Part shown: positions 1 to 6,811 of the stretch, one piece after another
Layout of the letters: each line of letters opens with the position of its first letter
How positions within the stretch are numbered: the first letter of the stretch is position 1
Assembly (NCBI GenBank): GCA_020849935.1
Contig: JADZFJ010000541.1
Coordinates: 1 to 8,842, forward strand
Reading direction: 5' to 3'
From: Crocinitomix sp.
GTDB taxonomy: Bacteria; Bacteroidota; Bacteroidia; Flavobacteriales_D; Crocinitomicaceae
Length of the DNA: 8,842 nt
The notes under the pieces: model-generated
Databases searched by the model: none
The model's input: only the letters and a program-made list of their open reading frames with translations
What the model was told of the DNA's origin: nothing
Translations under genes and position numbers: made by a program

Positions 1-1279
1 AAATCGGCCAAAACGATGTCAATACCGCTTCGTTAAAATAGAATAAATCAATCAACACGTAAGCAAAGGAAGTAATCACCCATAAAAACGAAAGCCGATT
101 CCACTCAAATTGACACTTTTTAAGCTGAATGATGATGTATTGAATCAGTTTAAAATACGTATAAAAACTAGCCCCAATAATCGTAATACTCACAAAGCTG
201 TAGATGTCTAAATCAAATAAATGTTCTAAATCAAAATTAATTTTAGAGTTATTTACCAACGATTTTACAATCTCATTAATTTGAAAGGCCACGTAAAAAC
301 TAGCCAAAAATAAAGGAAGGACAAAAAGCATCAATTTTGTCTTCAAATTGTCCTTTTCAAACCAATTTCGGGTTCTTTTTAATAAAAAATGCACCAAAAA
401 GTAGAAAATCGTCACATTTATAATCAAATCACCTAACGAAGGGGCAAGTTCTGACGAGGCAAATAATTCAGGATTAAATAATTCAAATTTTCTAAAAATC
501 CATAAATCTCCCTTTTTTAACCAGAGATAACGCAGTACCACAACCCCAGCAGGAATGATAATTAAGAGAACCGGGCGCCGCAACAATAATTTCTGAAGGG
601 CATTAATCAATAATTGTAAAAGAATCAAAATCCCGAGCAAATAACAGGAAAAAATAACCAATTCTAACCAGTGATTTTTTTCCGCCTCCACCTGGGGTAA
701 AATTGAAAAAATGACCTTTCCTTCGGCATTGTGAACGGGATAACCCTTGGCCTCGAACGTAATTTCACCCTTTAAATGCGGCACAATTTCATCCGAAAAA
801 TTATTAACTAAATCCTCGTTTTCGTAATTGTATTGATTTTTTACCAAACAGGCACCCACAAAAAGCCGCTCTTCATCGCGCAAGGTTTTGAGCATGTACC
901 AACCGTTTTCCAACAATAAAACCTCGTGTCGCTCCCAATACGAATCACTCGGAAAAGGCAGGGTTATTCGGTTACTCGACCATAAATCGAGGGTGTCATC
1001 ATTAAAAGAAAAAAATGCAAACCCAGTTTCTTTCTCAAAATCTTCGGCGTAGGTAAACCGTTCGTCCTCAGTTTTTAAGTCTTTATATCCGTTAGCAAAA
1101 TAGGTAAGTTCCGTCGATAAGTCCGCCGATTTTTCTTGAAAAGCTGTTTCAAAATCTAAGATTCCCCCCTTTTCAATATTCCGATACAATTGAAAATGGT
1201 AGAGGTACGAGCCTAAAATCCAGAACGCGAAGCCAATCGCAGCCGCCCAAATAAATTGACTCTTTTTTTGTATCCTCAT
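1..1279 (-). CDS. Large membrane protein, probable N-terminal sensory half of a histidine kinase (partial)
   Basis: This open frame starts at an ATG at 1279 and runs off the left edge; 426 codons are visible without a stop. The start follows the uridine kinase stop by 27 bp, so the two are probably co-transcribed. Residues about 9-29 form a first membrane span. Residues 30-203 are hydrophilic and probably extracytoplasmic, with an aromatic and acidic composition. Further hydrophobic stretches lie near 204-227, 235-253, 284-300, 315-335, 358-380 and 396-416. One extracytoplasmic domain followed by a six-span bundle fits the input half of large (over 1000 residue) Bacteroidota sensor histidine kinases. 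No kinase, HAMP or ATPase motif lies in the visible part, so the kinase call is inference. It could instead be an uncharacterised polytopic membrane protein. The frame is certain; the function is not. Confidence 0.6.
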   Translation of the reverse strand, partial: MRIQKKSQFIWAAAIGFAFWILGSYLYHFQLYRNIEKGGILDFETAFQEKSADLSTELTYFANGYKDLKTEDERFTYAEDFEKETGFAFFSFNDDTLDLWSSNRITLPFPSDSYWERHEVLLLENGWYMLKTLRDEERLFVGACLVKNQYNYENEDLVNNFSDEIVPHLKGEITFEAKGYPVHNAEGKVIFSILPQVEAEKNHWLELVIFSCYLLGILILLQLLINALQKLLLRRPVLLIIIPAGVVVLRYLWLKKGDLWIFRKFELFNPELFASSELAPSLGDLIINVTIFYFLVHFLLKRTRNWFEKDNLKTKLMLFVLPLFLASFYVAFQINEIVKSLVNNSKINFDLEHLFDLDIYSFVSITIIGASFYTYFKLIQYIIIQLKKCQFEWNRLSFLWVITSFAYVLIDLFYFNEAVLTSFWPI

Positions 1280-1306
1280 CCTAGTTAGCTCACAAAAATG
1301 ATACCG

Positions 1307-1930
1307 TTATTCACGCGACAAATCAAGTTTCTCATGAATCTTAGCCAGTAAGATATGAATATTATCATCAAACGCCTCATTATTTGTGATAATCAAGTCA
1401 GATTCAGCCTTAAAAGGCTCCACATGTGCTTTATACGATGGTAAAACATGGTTGTGCCATTGATAAATAATATCCTCGGCAGCATAATTTCGTTCGTTCA
1501 TATCGCGGTGCAACCTTCTTTGCAATTGCAGTTCTTTTTCCACCATTAAATACACCGAATAATCCAAAATTGTGCGTAAAAACGGATAATACATCACATA
1601 CAACCCTTCCACAATCAACAATTCTTTGGGCTCAATAAATTGTTCCGCCTTTTCTTGCCGTGGATTGTTAAAACCGTACACCGATTGTCTAATTCGTTCA
1701 CCTTTGGTGAGCAATTGAATGTCTTTTTCCAAATTCGCAGCATCCAAGGCCGTTGGTAAATCAAAATTAATCACCCCATTCTCATCCTTTTGTTGGGCTT
1801 CTTTGGGCAAGTAATAATTGTCTAACGAAAAGGTAGAAACCCGCCCTTCAAACTCTTTATACAACAAATTAATCAAGGTCGTTTTACCAACCCCGCTCCC
1901 ACCAGTAATCCCAACAATAAATCGAACCAT
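1307..1930 (-). CDS. udk: Uridine kinase (uridine/cytidine kinase)
   Basis: The enzyme phosphorylates uridine and cytidine to UMP and CMP in the cytoplasmic pyrimidine salvage pathway. The 207 residues match the family length. A P-loop, GITGGSGVGKTT, lies at residues 7-18. DNYY (37-40) and NFDLPTALD (55-63) correspond to the family's nucleoside-binding segments. RRLHRDMNERN (138-148) matches the conserved lid (RRxxRDxxER), and EPFKAESDLII (171-181) matches the C-terminal EPxKxxADxII block. The ATG start gives the usual short lead into the P-loop. The gene heads a minus-strand pair with the large membrane protein downstream, and the glycosyltransferase is divergent upstream. The family also contains phosphoribulokinase and pantothenate kinase relatives, but length and motifs favour uridine kinase. 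Confidence 0.93.
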   Translation of the reverse strand: MVRFIVGITGGSGVGKTTLINLLYKEFEGRVSTFSLDNYYLPKEAQQKDENGVINFDLPTALDAANLEKDIQLLTKGERIRQSVYGFNNPRQEKAEQFIEPKELLIVEGLYVMYYPFLRTILDYSVYLMVEKELQLQRRLHRDMNERNYAAEDIIYQWHNHVLPSYKAHVEPFKAESDLIITNNEAFDDNIHILLAKIHEKLDLSRE

Positions 1931-2178
1931 TCAACACCAATTAATTTTTTCCGAAAATACAAAAAATGAAAGAAAACAAACCATGCCTCCCAAGTTTATC
2001 ACCGCTCCAACGTTCTCATATTTCCAACCCAATACCCTTTTTAGCCCTAAAAAACCAGCCAAACATAACCCAAATTCGTTCCTCCCTCACCTCATTTTAA
2101 ACGATTCTCACACAAAAAGTACCCCCATTCGCATAAAATCGGCTAAATTGCGTTTTTTTTAGATCGAAATAGCGACAT
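1931..2178. other. Divergent intergenic region, C-rich and G-poor on the plus strand
   Basis: This gap separates udk (minus) from the glycosyltransferase (plus). By hand count, positions 1981-2160 of the plus strand hold about 60 C and only 14 G. A T8 run (2153-2160) and an A9 run (2189-2197) bracket the 5' end of the glycosyltransferase. A 59-codon plus frame ending at 2162 and short hydrophobic minus frames next to udk exist, but they resemble no family I know. No convincing plus-strand promoter was found. Confidence 0.5.
1952..1980 (-). promoter_or_regulatory. Possible Bacteroidota-type promoter for udk
   Basis: On the minus strand, TTTG (1977-1980) is followed after 17 bp by TATTTTCG (1952-1959). 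The second element is one base away from the TAnnTTTG consensus. The spacer is two bases shorter than the usual 19 or so. It lies 22 bp upstream of the udk ATG, which leaves a very short leader. The match is weak in AT-rich sequence. Confidence 0.25.
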
Positions 2179-2202
2179 ATCACACCAGAAAAAAAAATAT
2201 CA

Positions 2203-2886
2203 TTGGTTCTCCCCTGCTACAATCCCCCTTCGGATTGGGAAAAGGTAGTCGCTCAATCCGTCCAATCAATTGAAAAATCGGGACAAATCGCCATTGCTTT
2301 AATTGTGGTGAACGATGGTTCAACCAAAAATGTATCCGATCAAGCCATCAATTTCTTAAAAAACGAATTGGCCGATTTTACCTACATTTCTTATCCTCAA
2401 AATCGTGGAAAAGGATATGCCTTACGCCAAGGAGTTTCCAAGGTCACCACCGATTTAATTATTTATACCGATATCGATTTTCCGTACACCGAAGAAAGTT
2501 TTTTCGAAATTTATAAAGGCTTACAAAATGGATTCGATGTAGTGCCAGGGCATCGCGGAGCGGCCTATTACAGCAATACCCCGTATGTCCGCAAAATAAT
2601 TTCCAAATTTTTACGCTGGACCCTTAAAACCTTCCTCCGCCTTCCAACTGACGATTCGCAGTGTGGCATCAAAGGCTTCAATAAAATCGGGGCTTCGGTG
2701 TTTTTAACCACCCAAATCGATCGTTTTTTATTCGACCTAGAATTTATCAAACTAGCCGCCAAACGAAAGGTTAAATTTCAAAAAGTAACCGTTCACCTCA
2801 AACCAAATGTGGTGTTTAGCAAGGTGAATTTCCGCATCCTACTCCGTGAATCGTTCAATTTTTTCAAAATACTTTTCAGACGATAA
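2203..2886 (+). CDS. Family 2 glycosyltransferase, dolichyl/polyprenyl-phosphate sugar synthase-like
   Basis: This is a GT-A fold glycosyltransferase that probably moves a sugar from a nucleotide donor to a polyprenyl phosphate or similar acceptor at the inner membrane face. Numbered from the TTG at 2203, PCYNP (4-8) is the first nucleotide-binding strand, VVNDGS (35-40) is the next, NRGKGYALRQG (67-77) is the loop typical of DPM1/ALG5-like enzymes, and TDID (89-92) is the DxD metal site. SQCGIKGFN (152-160) and FDLE (177-180) match the acceptor-side motifs of dolichyl-phosphate glucosyltransferases. There is no C-terminal membrane domain. TTG is the only canonical start available. However, the frame stays open back to 2173 and reads TPEKKISLV directly upstream, which looks like genuine protein. 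The true start may therefore be near 2179, where the codon is ATC. Donor and acceptor cannot be told from sequence. Confidence 0.85.
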   Translation: MVLPCYNPPSDWEKVVAQSVQSIEKSGQIAIALIVVNDGSTKNVSDQAINFLKNELADFTYISYPQNRGKGYALRQGVSKVTTDLIIYTDIDFPYTEESFFEIYKGLQNGFDVVPGHRGAAYYSNTPYVRKIISKFLRWTLKTFLRLPTDDSQCGIKGFNKIGASVFLTTQIDRFLFDLEFIKLAAKRKVKFQKVTVHLKPNVVFSKVNFRILLRESFNFFKILFRR

Positions 2887-2931
2887 TTTTTTCTTGGGCG
2901 TTCCCCAGACGAATAAATTCAGAATTGAGTT

Positions 2932-3013
2932 AGTGTGTGAGTTTTGAGGAAAAACGTTTATTCAAAAAAGACAACCCTCCTGTTGCTCAATACACACACT
3001 CTATTCTCAAAAC
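2932..3013. repeat. Imperfect inverted repeat between convergent genes, possible terminator-like structure
   Basis: AGTGTGTG (2932-2939) pairs with CACACACT (2993-3000), and nested inside it TTGAG (2944-2948) pairs with CTCAA (2986-2990) around a 37-base loop. An alternative, mutually exclusive pairing is GTTTTGAG (2941-2948) with CTCAAAAC (3006-3013). The structure sits 45 bp after the glycosyltransferase stop and about 110 bp beyond the permease stop, where a shared terminator would be expected. There is no clear U-tract, so this is not a canonical intrinsic terminator. Confidence 0.35.
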
Positions 3014-3043
3014 GCACCACCCCCTAACGCGAAATATTTAATG

Positions 3044-3067
3044 CTGTTCGTAATTTTGCCCAATCAT
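3044..3067. repeat. Imperfect 24-bp direct repeat, copy A
   Basis: This copy matches 3103-3126 at 19 of 24 positions, with a shared core TCGTAATTTT. The copies are 59 bp apart and flank the palindrome at 3071-3091. The core of this copy contains TAATTTTG (3051-3058), an exact match to the Bacteroidota -7 pattern TAnnTTTG on the plus strand. No TTG lies at the expected -33 distance and no plus-strand gene follows. Confidence 0.5.
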
Positions 3068-3070
3068 GTT

Positions 3071-3091
3071 ATACGGACGAGTCGTCCGTAT
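3071..3091. promoter_or_regulatory. Perfect palindrome with 10-bp arms, operator-like
   Basis: The arms ATACGGACGA and TCGTCCGTAT are perfect reverse complements around a single central G. Arm length and symmetry suit a dimeric repressor site, such as those bound by TetR-type proteins. As RNA it could form an 8-bp stem with a five-base loop, but no U-tract follows on either strand, which argues against a plain intrinsic terminator. It lies 35 bp beyond the end of the ABC permease gene, and no regulator gene is present in the window. The palindrome is seen directly; its role is inference. Confidence 0.5.
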
Positions 3092-3102
3092 CTACTGGTA
3101 TT

Positions 3103-3126
3103 CTGATCGTAATTTTACCTGAACAT
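3103..3126. repeat. Imperfect 24-bp direct repeat, copy B
   Basis: This is the partner of the copy at 3044-3067, with 19 of 24 positions identical. It ends on the last base of the permease stop codon. Its -7-like core reads TAATTTTA rather than TAATTTTG, so it is a poorer promoter match than copy A. Confidence 0.5.
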
Positions 3127-4307
3127 CACCTCAACACACTTTCTTCTTTTCCAAATTGTTTAAACGAAATAAACACGGCGATGGCGGAAAGCAAAATCAA
3201 TGATAAAAATGTGATTAAGAGCGGTCCTATTTCTGCATTGCCTGCTATAATCGCTTTTGTGGCCATCACCACATTCACAATTGGAATAAACGCAGTGGTG
3301 TAATTGAGTTCCAAGCCTGGTAAAAATCCAACCATTGCAGGTAAAACAACCAACATATTTAAAGGGGTTAAAATACTCTGCGCCTCTTTAAACGACCGCG
3401 AATACACCGATATTGGAATCATTATTCCAGAAAAGAAAATCGCAATAGGAATCAACAAAGCATACAAGGTAATCACTAATTGTGGGGTGATAATTTTAGC
3501 AATGGCGGTGGTGAGTTCGCCTCCATCCCCTAATAAAAATACACTGCCTATCAAACCAACCAAGGCGATGGTGGCGCTTAACAGACCAAACGAAGCCACC
3601 ACAATCATCTTTCCTAACAAAATATGCACCCTGTTTACTGGTGTAGCCAAAAGTGTTTCAATGGTACCTCGTTCCTTTTCTCCTGCAAACAAATCAATAG
3701 CAGGTAACATACAGCCCATAAAACAAAACGCCATAAAAATATATGGTAAAACACCTCCAGCATATTTTCCAATAATCTCTTGTACCGTACTCAAGTCGGT
3801 TGAAACTACCGAAAAAGGCTCTACATAATCGCTGGGTAATTGGTTTAAAGATAGCCTTTTTTGCACGTAAATAGACGATTGCGCCGCTAATAATTCTTCA
3901 AATCGAGCATGTTCTTCCCCATCAGCTCCGCGATAAAAAACACCGTAAGTTGCTTGTTTTCCTGCCGAATATGTGTTGTCAAAATCAGCACTGTACCAAA
4001 TTCCAAGATTGATTTTTTCACTTAAAATATCCGCTTTTAACTGAGCCGTATCGGCATATTCTGTAAAAACATATTGCGCCGAGGTGTCCATTCGTTCGAC
4101 CATTTCTGGTGATTGATTGTTGAGGACATACCCCACCGTTAGTTCTTTCGACGCTTCTTTTTCGTTTTGCGAAGTTTGAATTTTAGTGATTACATAAAGA
4201 ATCAATGGAAACGCCAATAATGGAATCAAAATCATCCGCATTAAGGTGCGTTTGTCCCGAAACATGTCCAAAAACTCTTTTTTTGCAATAATTAATGTCT
4301 TTTTCAT
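3126..4307 (-). CDS. ABC-2 type exporter permease, NatB-like
   Basis: This is the membrane subunit of an ABC exporter, pairing with the ATPase encoded directly upstream. The N-terminus (1-20) is a short cytoplasmic amphipathic lead typical of ABC-2 permeases (KKEFLDMFRDKRT). A first membrane span lies near 23-41. It is followed by an extracytoplasmic domain of about 140 residues (42-183) and then a C-terminal bundle of spans near 185-205, 231-258, 276-302, 315-330, 340-355 and 361-381. The segment AGEKERGTIETLLATPV (208-224) is the hallmark coupling region of the NatB/ABC2_membrane_3 family. The length of 393 residues is normal for the family. The family includes sodium exporters, but many members act on drugs, peptides or unknown substrates, so the cargo cannot be assigned. 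The start is 3 bp after the ATPase stop, which implies translational coupling. Confidence 0.9.
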   Translation of the reverse strand: MKKTLIIAKKEFLDMFRDKRTLMRMILIPLLAFPLILYVITKIQTSQNEKEASKELTVGYVLNNQSPEMVERMDTSAQYVFTEYADTAQLKADILSEKINLGIWYSADFDNTYSAGKQATYGVFYRGADGEEHARFEELLAAQSSIYVQKRLSLNQLPSDYVEPFSVVSTDLSTVQEIIGKYAGGVLPYIFMAFCFMGCMLPAIDLFAGEKERGTIETLLATPVNRVHILLGKMIVVASFGLLSATIALVGLIGSVFLLGDGGELTTAIAKIITPQLVITLYALLIPIAIFFSGIMIPISVYSRSFKEAQSILTPLNMLVVLPAMVGFLPGLELNYTTAFIPIVNVVMATKAIIAGNAEIGPLLITFLSLILLSAIAVFISFKQFGKEESVLR

Positions 4308-4310
4308 GGA

Positions 4311-5087
4311 TTAAGATTTTATTGGATTATTTTCTCGTACAATTCGGATAAATTCTTCAGTCAAAGAAGTCGTTTGCATATTGGCTCTAAAATTGGCCAT
4401 ACTGTCTTTATACAATAAATTTCCTTTGTTAATAATGGCTAAATCATCGCACAATAAATCCACTTCGGACATAATATGCGACGAAAAAATGACCGTTTTA
4501 CCTTGCGTTTTGCAATCGCGGATAAGTTTGATAATATTTTCGGCCGTAATTACATCCAAACCAGAAGTGGGTTCGTCAAAAACCACCACCGCAGGGTTAT
4601 GAATCATGGTGCGGGTAATGGAAACTTTTTGTTTCATCCCTGTAGACAATTGCCCAATCCGTTTGGACGCAAAATCGTGCATGTCTAACAAATCGTAATA
4701 ATGTTTTTTCCGCGCTTCAAAATCTGCTTTAGACACATCGTTTAAATCAGCAAAATACTTCAGCACCTCATCTGCCGTTAACCGTTCGTATAAACCTGTC
4801 GATCCCGTTAAAAAACCAATGCTTTTTCGCACCTCATTGGGCTGTGAAACCGCATCGAACCCAGCAATTTCAATTTTACCGCTCGTTGGTTTTATTAAGG
4901 TAGACAACATCCGCAACGTGGTTGTTTTACCAGCTCCATTTGGTCCCAATAATGAAAAAATCTTTCCTGGTTCACAGGTAAAACTAATTCCATTTACCAC
5001 TGTCGTTTCAGAGGCATCGGTTTTAAACTCCTTTTGCTGCTTCTTATTTAACTTAAATGATTTATATAAATTTTCAACTTTTATCAT
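4311..5087 (-). CDS. ABC exporter ATP-binding protein, NatA-like
   Basis: This is the cytoplasmic ATPase that powers the permease encoded 3 bp downstream. Walker A is GPNGAGKTT (48-56), the signature is LSTGM (147-151), Walker B is VVVFDEP (167-173), the D-loop is SGLD (175-178) and the switch histidine is H204. The usual Q-loop glutamine region reads GFLTGSTGLY (91-100), a substitution common in NatA-type ATPases. An insertion of about 15 charged residues (13-28, rich in Lys and Gln) lengthens the first beta-hairpin ahead of Walker A. The 258-residue length is normal for the group. The gene is divergent from the M23 peptidase and probably has its own promoter in the 342-bp gap. The transported substrate is unknown. 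Confidence 0.92.
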   Translation of the reverse strand: MIKVENLYKSFKLNKKQQKEFKTDASETTVVNGISFTCEPGKIFSLLGPNGAGKTTTLRMLSTLIKPTSGKIEIAGFDAVSQPNEVRKSIGFLTGSTGLYERLTADEVLKYFADLNDVSKADFEARKKHYYDLLDMHDFASKRIGQLSTGMKQKVSITRTMIHNPAVVVFDEPTSGLDVITAENIIKLIRDCKTQGKTVIFSSHIMSEVDLLCDDLAIINKGNLLYKDSMANFRANMQTTSLTEEFIRIVRENNPIKS

Positions 5088-5128
5088 ATTCTGAACTTCT
5101 CAAATTAGCACCAACGTTTAATTTCTAA

Positions 5129-5136
5129 CAAATCTA
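5129..5136 (-). promoter_or_regulatory. Candidate -7 element of the ABC exporter promoter
   Basis: On the minus strand TAGATTTG matches TAnnTTTG exactly and lies 41 bp upstream of the ATPase ATG. The nearest upstream TTTG begins 26 bp away, longer than the usual 19 or so, so the -33 half is weak or absent. Confidence 0.35.
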
Positions 5137-5360
5137 CCATTCCATTTTTATTTTAATCCTTTCAAACTAAAAATTACTTGAATTGGTATAAAAACTTGTC
5201 AAATGTTACAACTTGAAACTAAAATCTTGATTAACCACTGAAAATTAACAATTTCTTATGGCGACAAAACCATTTTAACCAAATTTCCATCGAATTCATT
5301 TTCAAAAGTTAAGATTTGTTAAACTAACATTCATTTCTTGATAAACACCTGTTGATTTTG

Positions 5361-5390
5361 TTGACTCGAGGGGGATTAGTTTTATTTTTG
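5361..5390 (+). promoter_or_regulatory. Bacteroidota primary-sigma promoter of the M23 peptidase gene
   Basis: TTG at 5361-5363, preceded by TTTTG, is followed after exactly 19 bp by TATTTTTG (5383-5390), which fits TAnnTTTG fully. Transcription would begin near 5397, giving a leader of about 33 bases before the ATG at 5430. This is the best promoter match in the window. Confidence 0.65.
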
Positions 5391-5429
5391 TTGTAAATTG
5401 ATACAGCATATTGAATTAAAAATCCGTGA

Positions 5430-6713
5430 ATGAATAAAGCTCTCCATTTCGCAAGTGTTATTTTACTATTCATGTTGATTTCCTGTAATGGATCTTCGAA
5501 CGATGAATCAACTGATAAAGACACCATCATTGTGCCTCCTCCAGTTATCGAATATGGATTTAATTTAGATTCTTTTCAAGTAATCAGAGACACCGTTCAA
5601 AATGGATGGACCTTGAGTCATGTGCTTTCTCCGTATGGCGTTTCACAATTAGAAATTAACCAAGCGGCGGAAATGGCTGCGGATTCATCGATTGGATTAA
5701 AATATGTGAAAGAAGGTTCTCCTTTTGTCATTTTTGCGGCAAAAGGTGATACCAGCAAAACTGCCTTGTATTGTGTTTATCCAAAAAACATTGTCGAATA
5801 TGTGGTTTTTGATTTTAGAGATTCGGTGGTGGTTGAATTAAAATCAAAACCAAATAAAGTGACCGAACAAATTCTTTCTGGGGAGATTGTTCAAAATTCC
5901 AACCTTACGTTTGCCTTGGATCAACAACTTCAAGACATTAACATGACCGGCGAAATGGCCGAGTATATTGCCGGTGTTTTTGCATGGACGATTGACTTCT
6001 TCCGTTTGCATCCAGGCGATCAATTTAAGGTGATTTACCAAGAAAAATCGGTCGAAGGAACGCCGTACCAAGTGGGAGGAATTACCTCGGCATGGTTTAA
6101 GCACCAGGACAAAGAATTTTATGCGTTTCAATTTGCGTTAGATTCGGCACGCACCAAAGTTGGCTTTTTTAACGAAGAAGGAAAAGAGATGCGACGACCG
6201 TTTTTAATGGCACCGGTTAAATTTTCGAGAATTAGTTCGGGGTATAGTAATAATCGTTTTCACCCGGTTCAAAAAAGATGGAAAGCCCATTTAGGTACTG
6301 ATTATGCCGCTCCAAAAGGAACTCCAATTTTGGCAACAGCCAACGGAACGGTCATCGAAGCATCTTACAACGGAGGCAATGGAAATTATGTCAAAATTAG
6401 ACACGATGCAACTTACACCACCCAATATTTACACATGACAGGTTTTGCGCCAGGCATAAAAAAGGGGGTAATGGTACAACAAGGTCAAACCATTGGTTAT
6501 GTCGGAAGTACAGGATTGGCAACAGGTCCACACGTATGTTACCGATTTTGGAAAAACGGAAAACAAATCGACCACCGTACCGAAAAATTCCCAACTTCTA
6601 TTCCGATGGTAGATTCTTTATTGCCAAGCTACCTCGAATACATCAAACCAATTAAGGAAAAAATTGATTCCATGCCAATTACGCCTTATCAGGTGGAAGA
6701 AGCGGCGGAATAG
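5430..6713 (+). CDS. M23-family peptidoglycan endopeptidase lipoprotein, MepM/Csd3-like, with HxC in place of HxH
   Basis: This is a predicted envelope metallopeptidase that cuts peptidoglycan cross-links. Residues 1-18 are a lipoprotein signal peptide ending in the lipobox LISC (Cys19), followed by a Ser/Asp-rich linker. Residues about 55-110 resemble the OapA/LysM-like inhibitory domain. Residues about 155-240, including IDFFRLHPGDQF (188-199), match the second domain of MepM/Csd3 proteins. The M23 domain covers about 265-385. HxxxD is H287-x-x-x-D291, the conserved active-site His is in YLHM (H335), and the final motif is GPHVCYRF. There H368 is kept but the second His, normally a zinc ligand, is C370. 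I recall similar HVC variants in Bacteroidota, so this may be a conserved subtype that uses Cys as ligand or has altered activity. It is monocistronic or weakly linked to the next gene (98-bp gap). Confidence 0.88.
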   Translation: MNKALHFASVILLFMLISCNGSSNDESTDKDTIIVPPPVIEYGFNLDSFQVIRDTVQNGWTLSHVLSPYGVSQLEINQAAEMAADSSIGLKYVKEGSPFVIFAAKGDTSKTALYCVYPKNIVEYVVFDFRDSVVVELKSKPNKVTEQILSGEIVQNSNLTFALDQQLQDINMTGEMAEYIAGVFAWTIDFFRLHPGDQFKVIYQEKSVEGTPYQVGGITSAWFKHQDKEFYAFQFALDSARTKVGFFNEEGKEMRRPFLMAPVKFSRISSGYSNNRFHPVQKRWKAHLGTDYAAPKGTPILATANGTVIEASYNGGNGNYVKIRHDATYTTQYLHMTGFAPGIKKGVMVQQGQTIGYVGSTGLATGPHVCYRFWKNGKQIDHRTEKFPTSIPMVDSLLPSYLEYIKPIKEKIDSMPITPYQVEEAAE

Positions 6714-6811
6714 CAGTTTATCCAGTCGTTTTGGACGATAATTGGTTGATTGCTGATTAATTTGGTAGAAAATCAATACAGAAATAACGTTTCGAAAAGT
6801 CTTTAAATCTT

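Larger units (their letters stand above)
5088..5429. other. Divergent intergenic region between the ABC exporter and M23 peptidase genes
   Basis: This 342-bp gap is AT-rich and contains no open frame that looks coding. It carries a good plus-strand promoter for the peptidase at its right end and a weaker minus-strand -7 element for the exporter at its left end. Between them (about 5170-5350) there are several scattered TTAAC words but no clean palindrome or long hairpin. Confidence 0.6.

Noticed and set aside
1931..2002. Short hydrophobic minus-strand frame (17-23 codons) whose TGA abuts the udk ATG, as a possible leader peptide
   Set aside because: Very short frames like this arise by chance in T-rich sequence, and it overlaps the only candidate udk promoter.
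1818..2162. 114-codon plus-strand open frame
   Set aside because: Its first third is antisense to udk and the rest is low-complexity Pro/Lys/Ser-rich sequence from the C-rich gap. It resembles no family and has no promoter.
2891..2912. Small hairpin TTGGG/CCCAG just after the glycosyltransferase as its terminator
   Set aside because: The stem is only five pairs with one wobble, and the T run precedes the stem rather than following it.
3304..3828. 174-codon plus-strand frame opposite the ABC permease
   Set aside because: It is a mirror of the well-supported permease gene. Its composition is unlike a real protein and no family is recognised.
4791..4820. Missing Q-loop glutamine in the NatA-like ATPase as a defect
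   Set aside because: The GFLTGSTGLY form is usual in NatA-type exporters, and all other ATPase motifs are intact.
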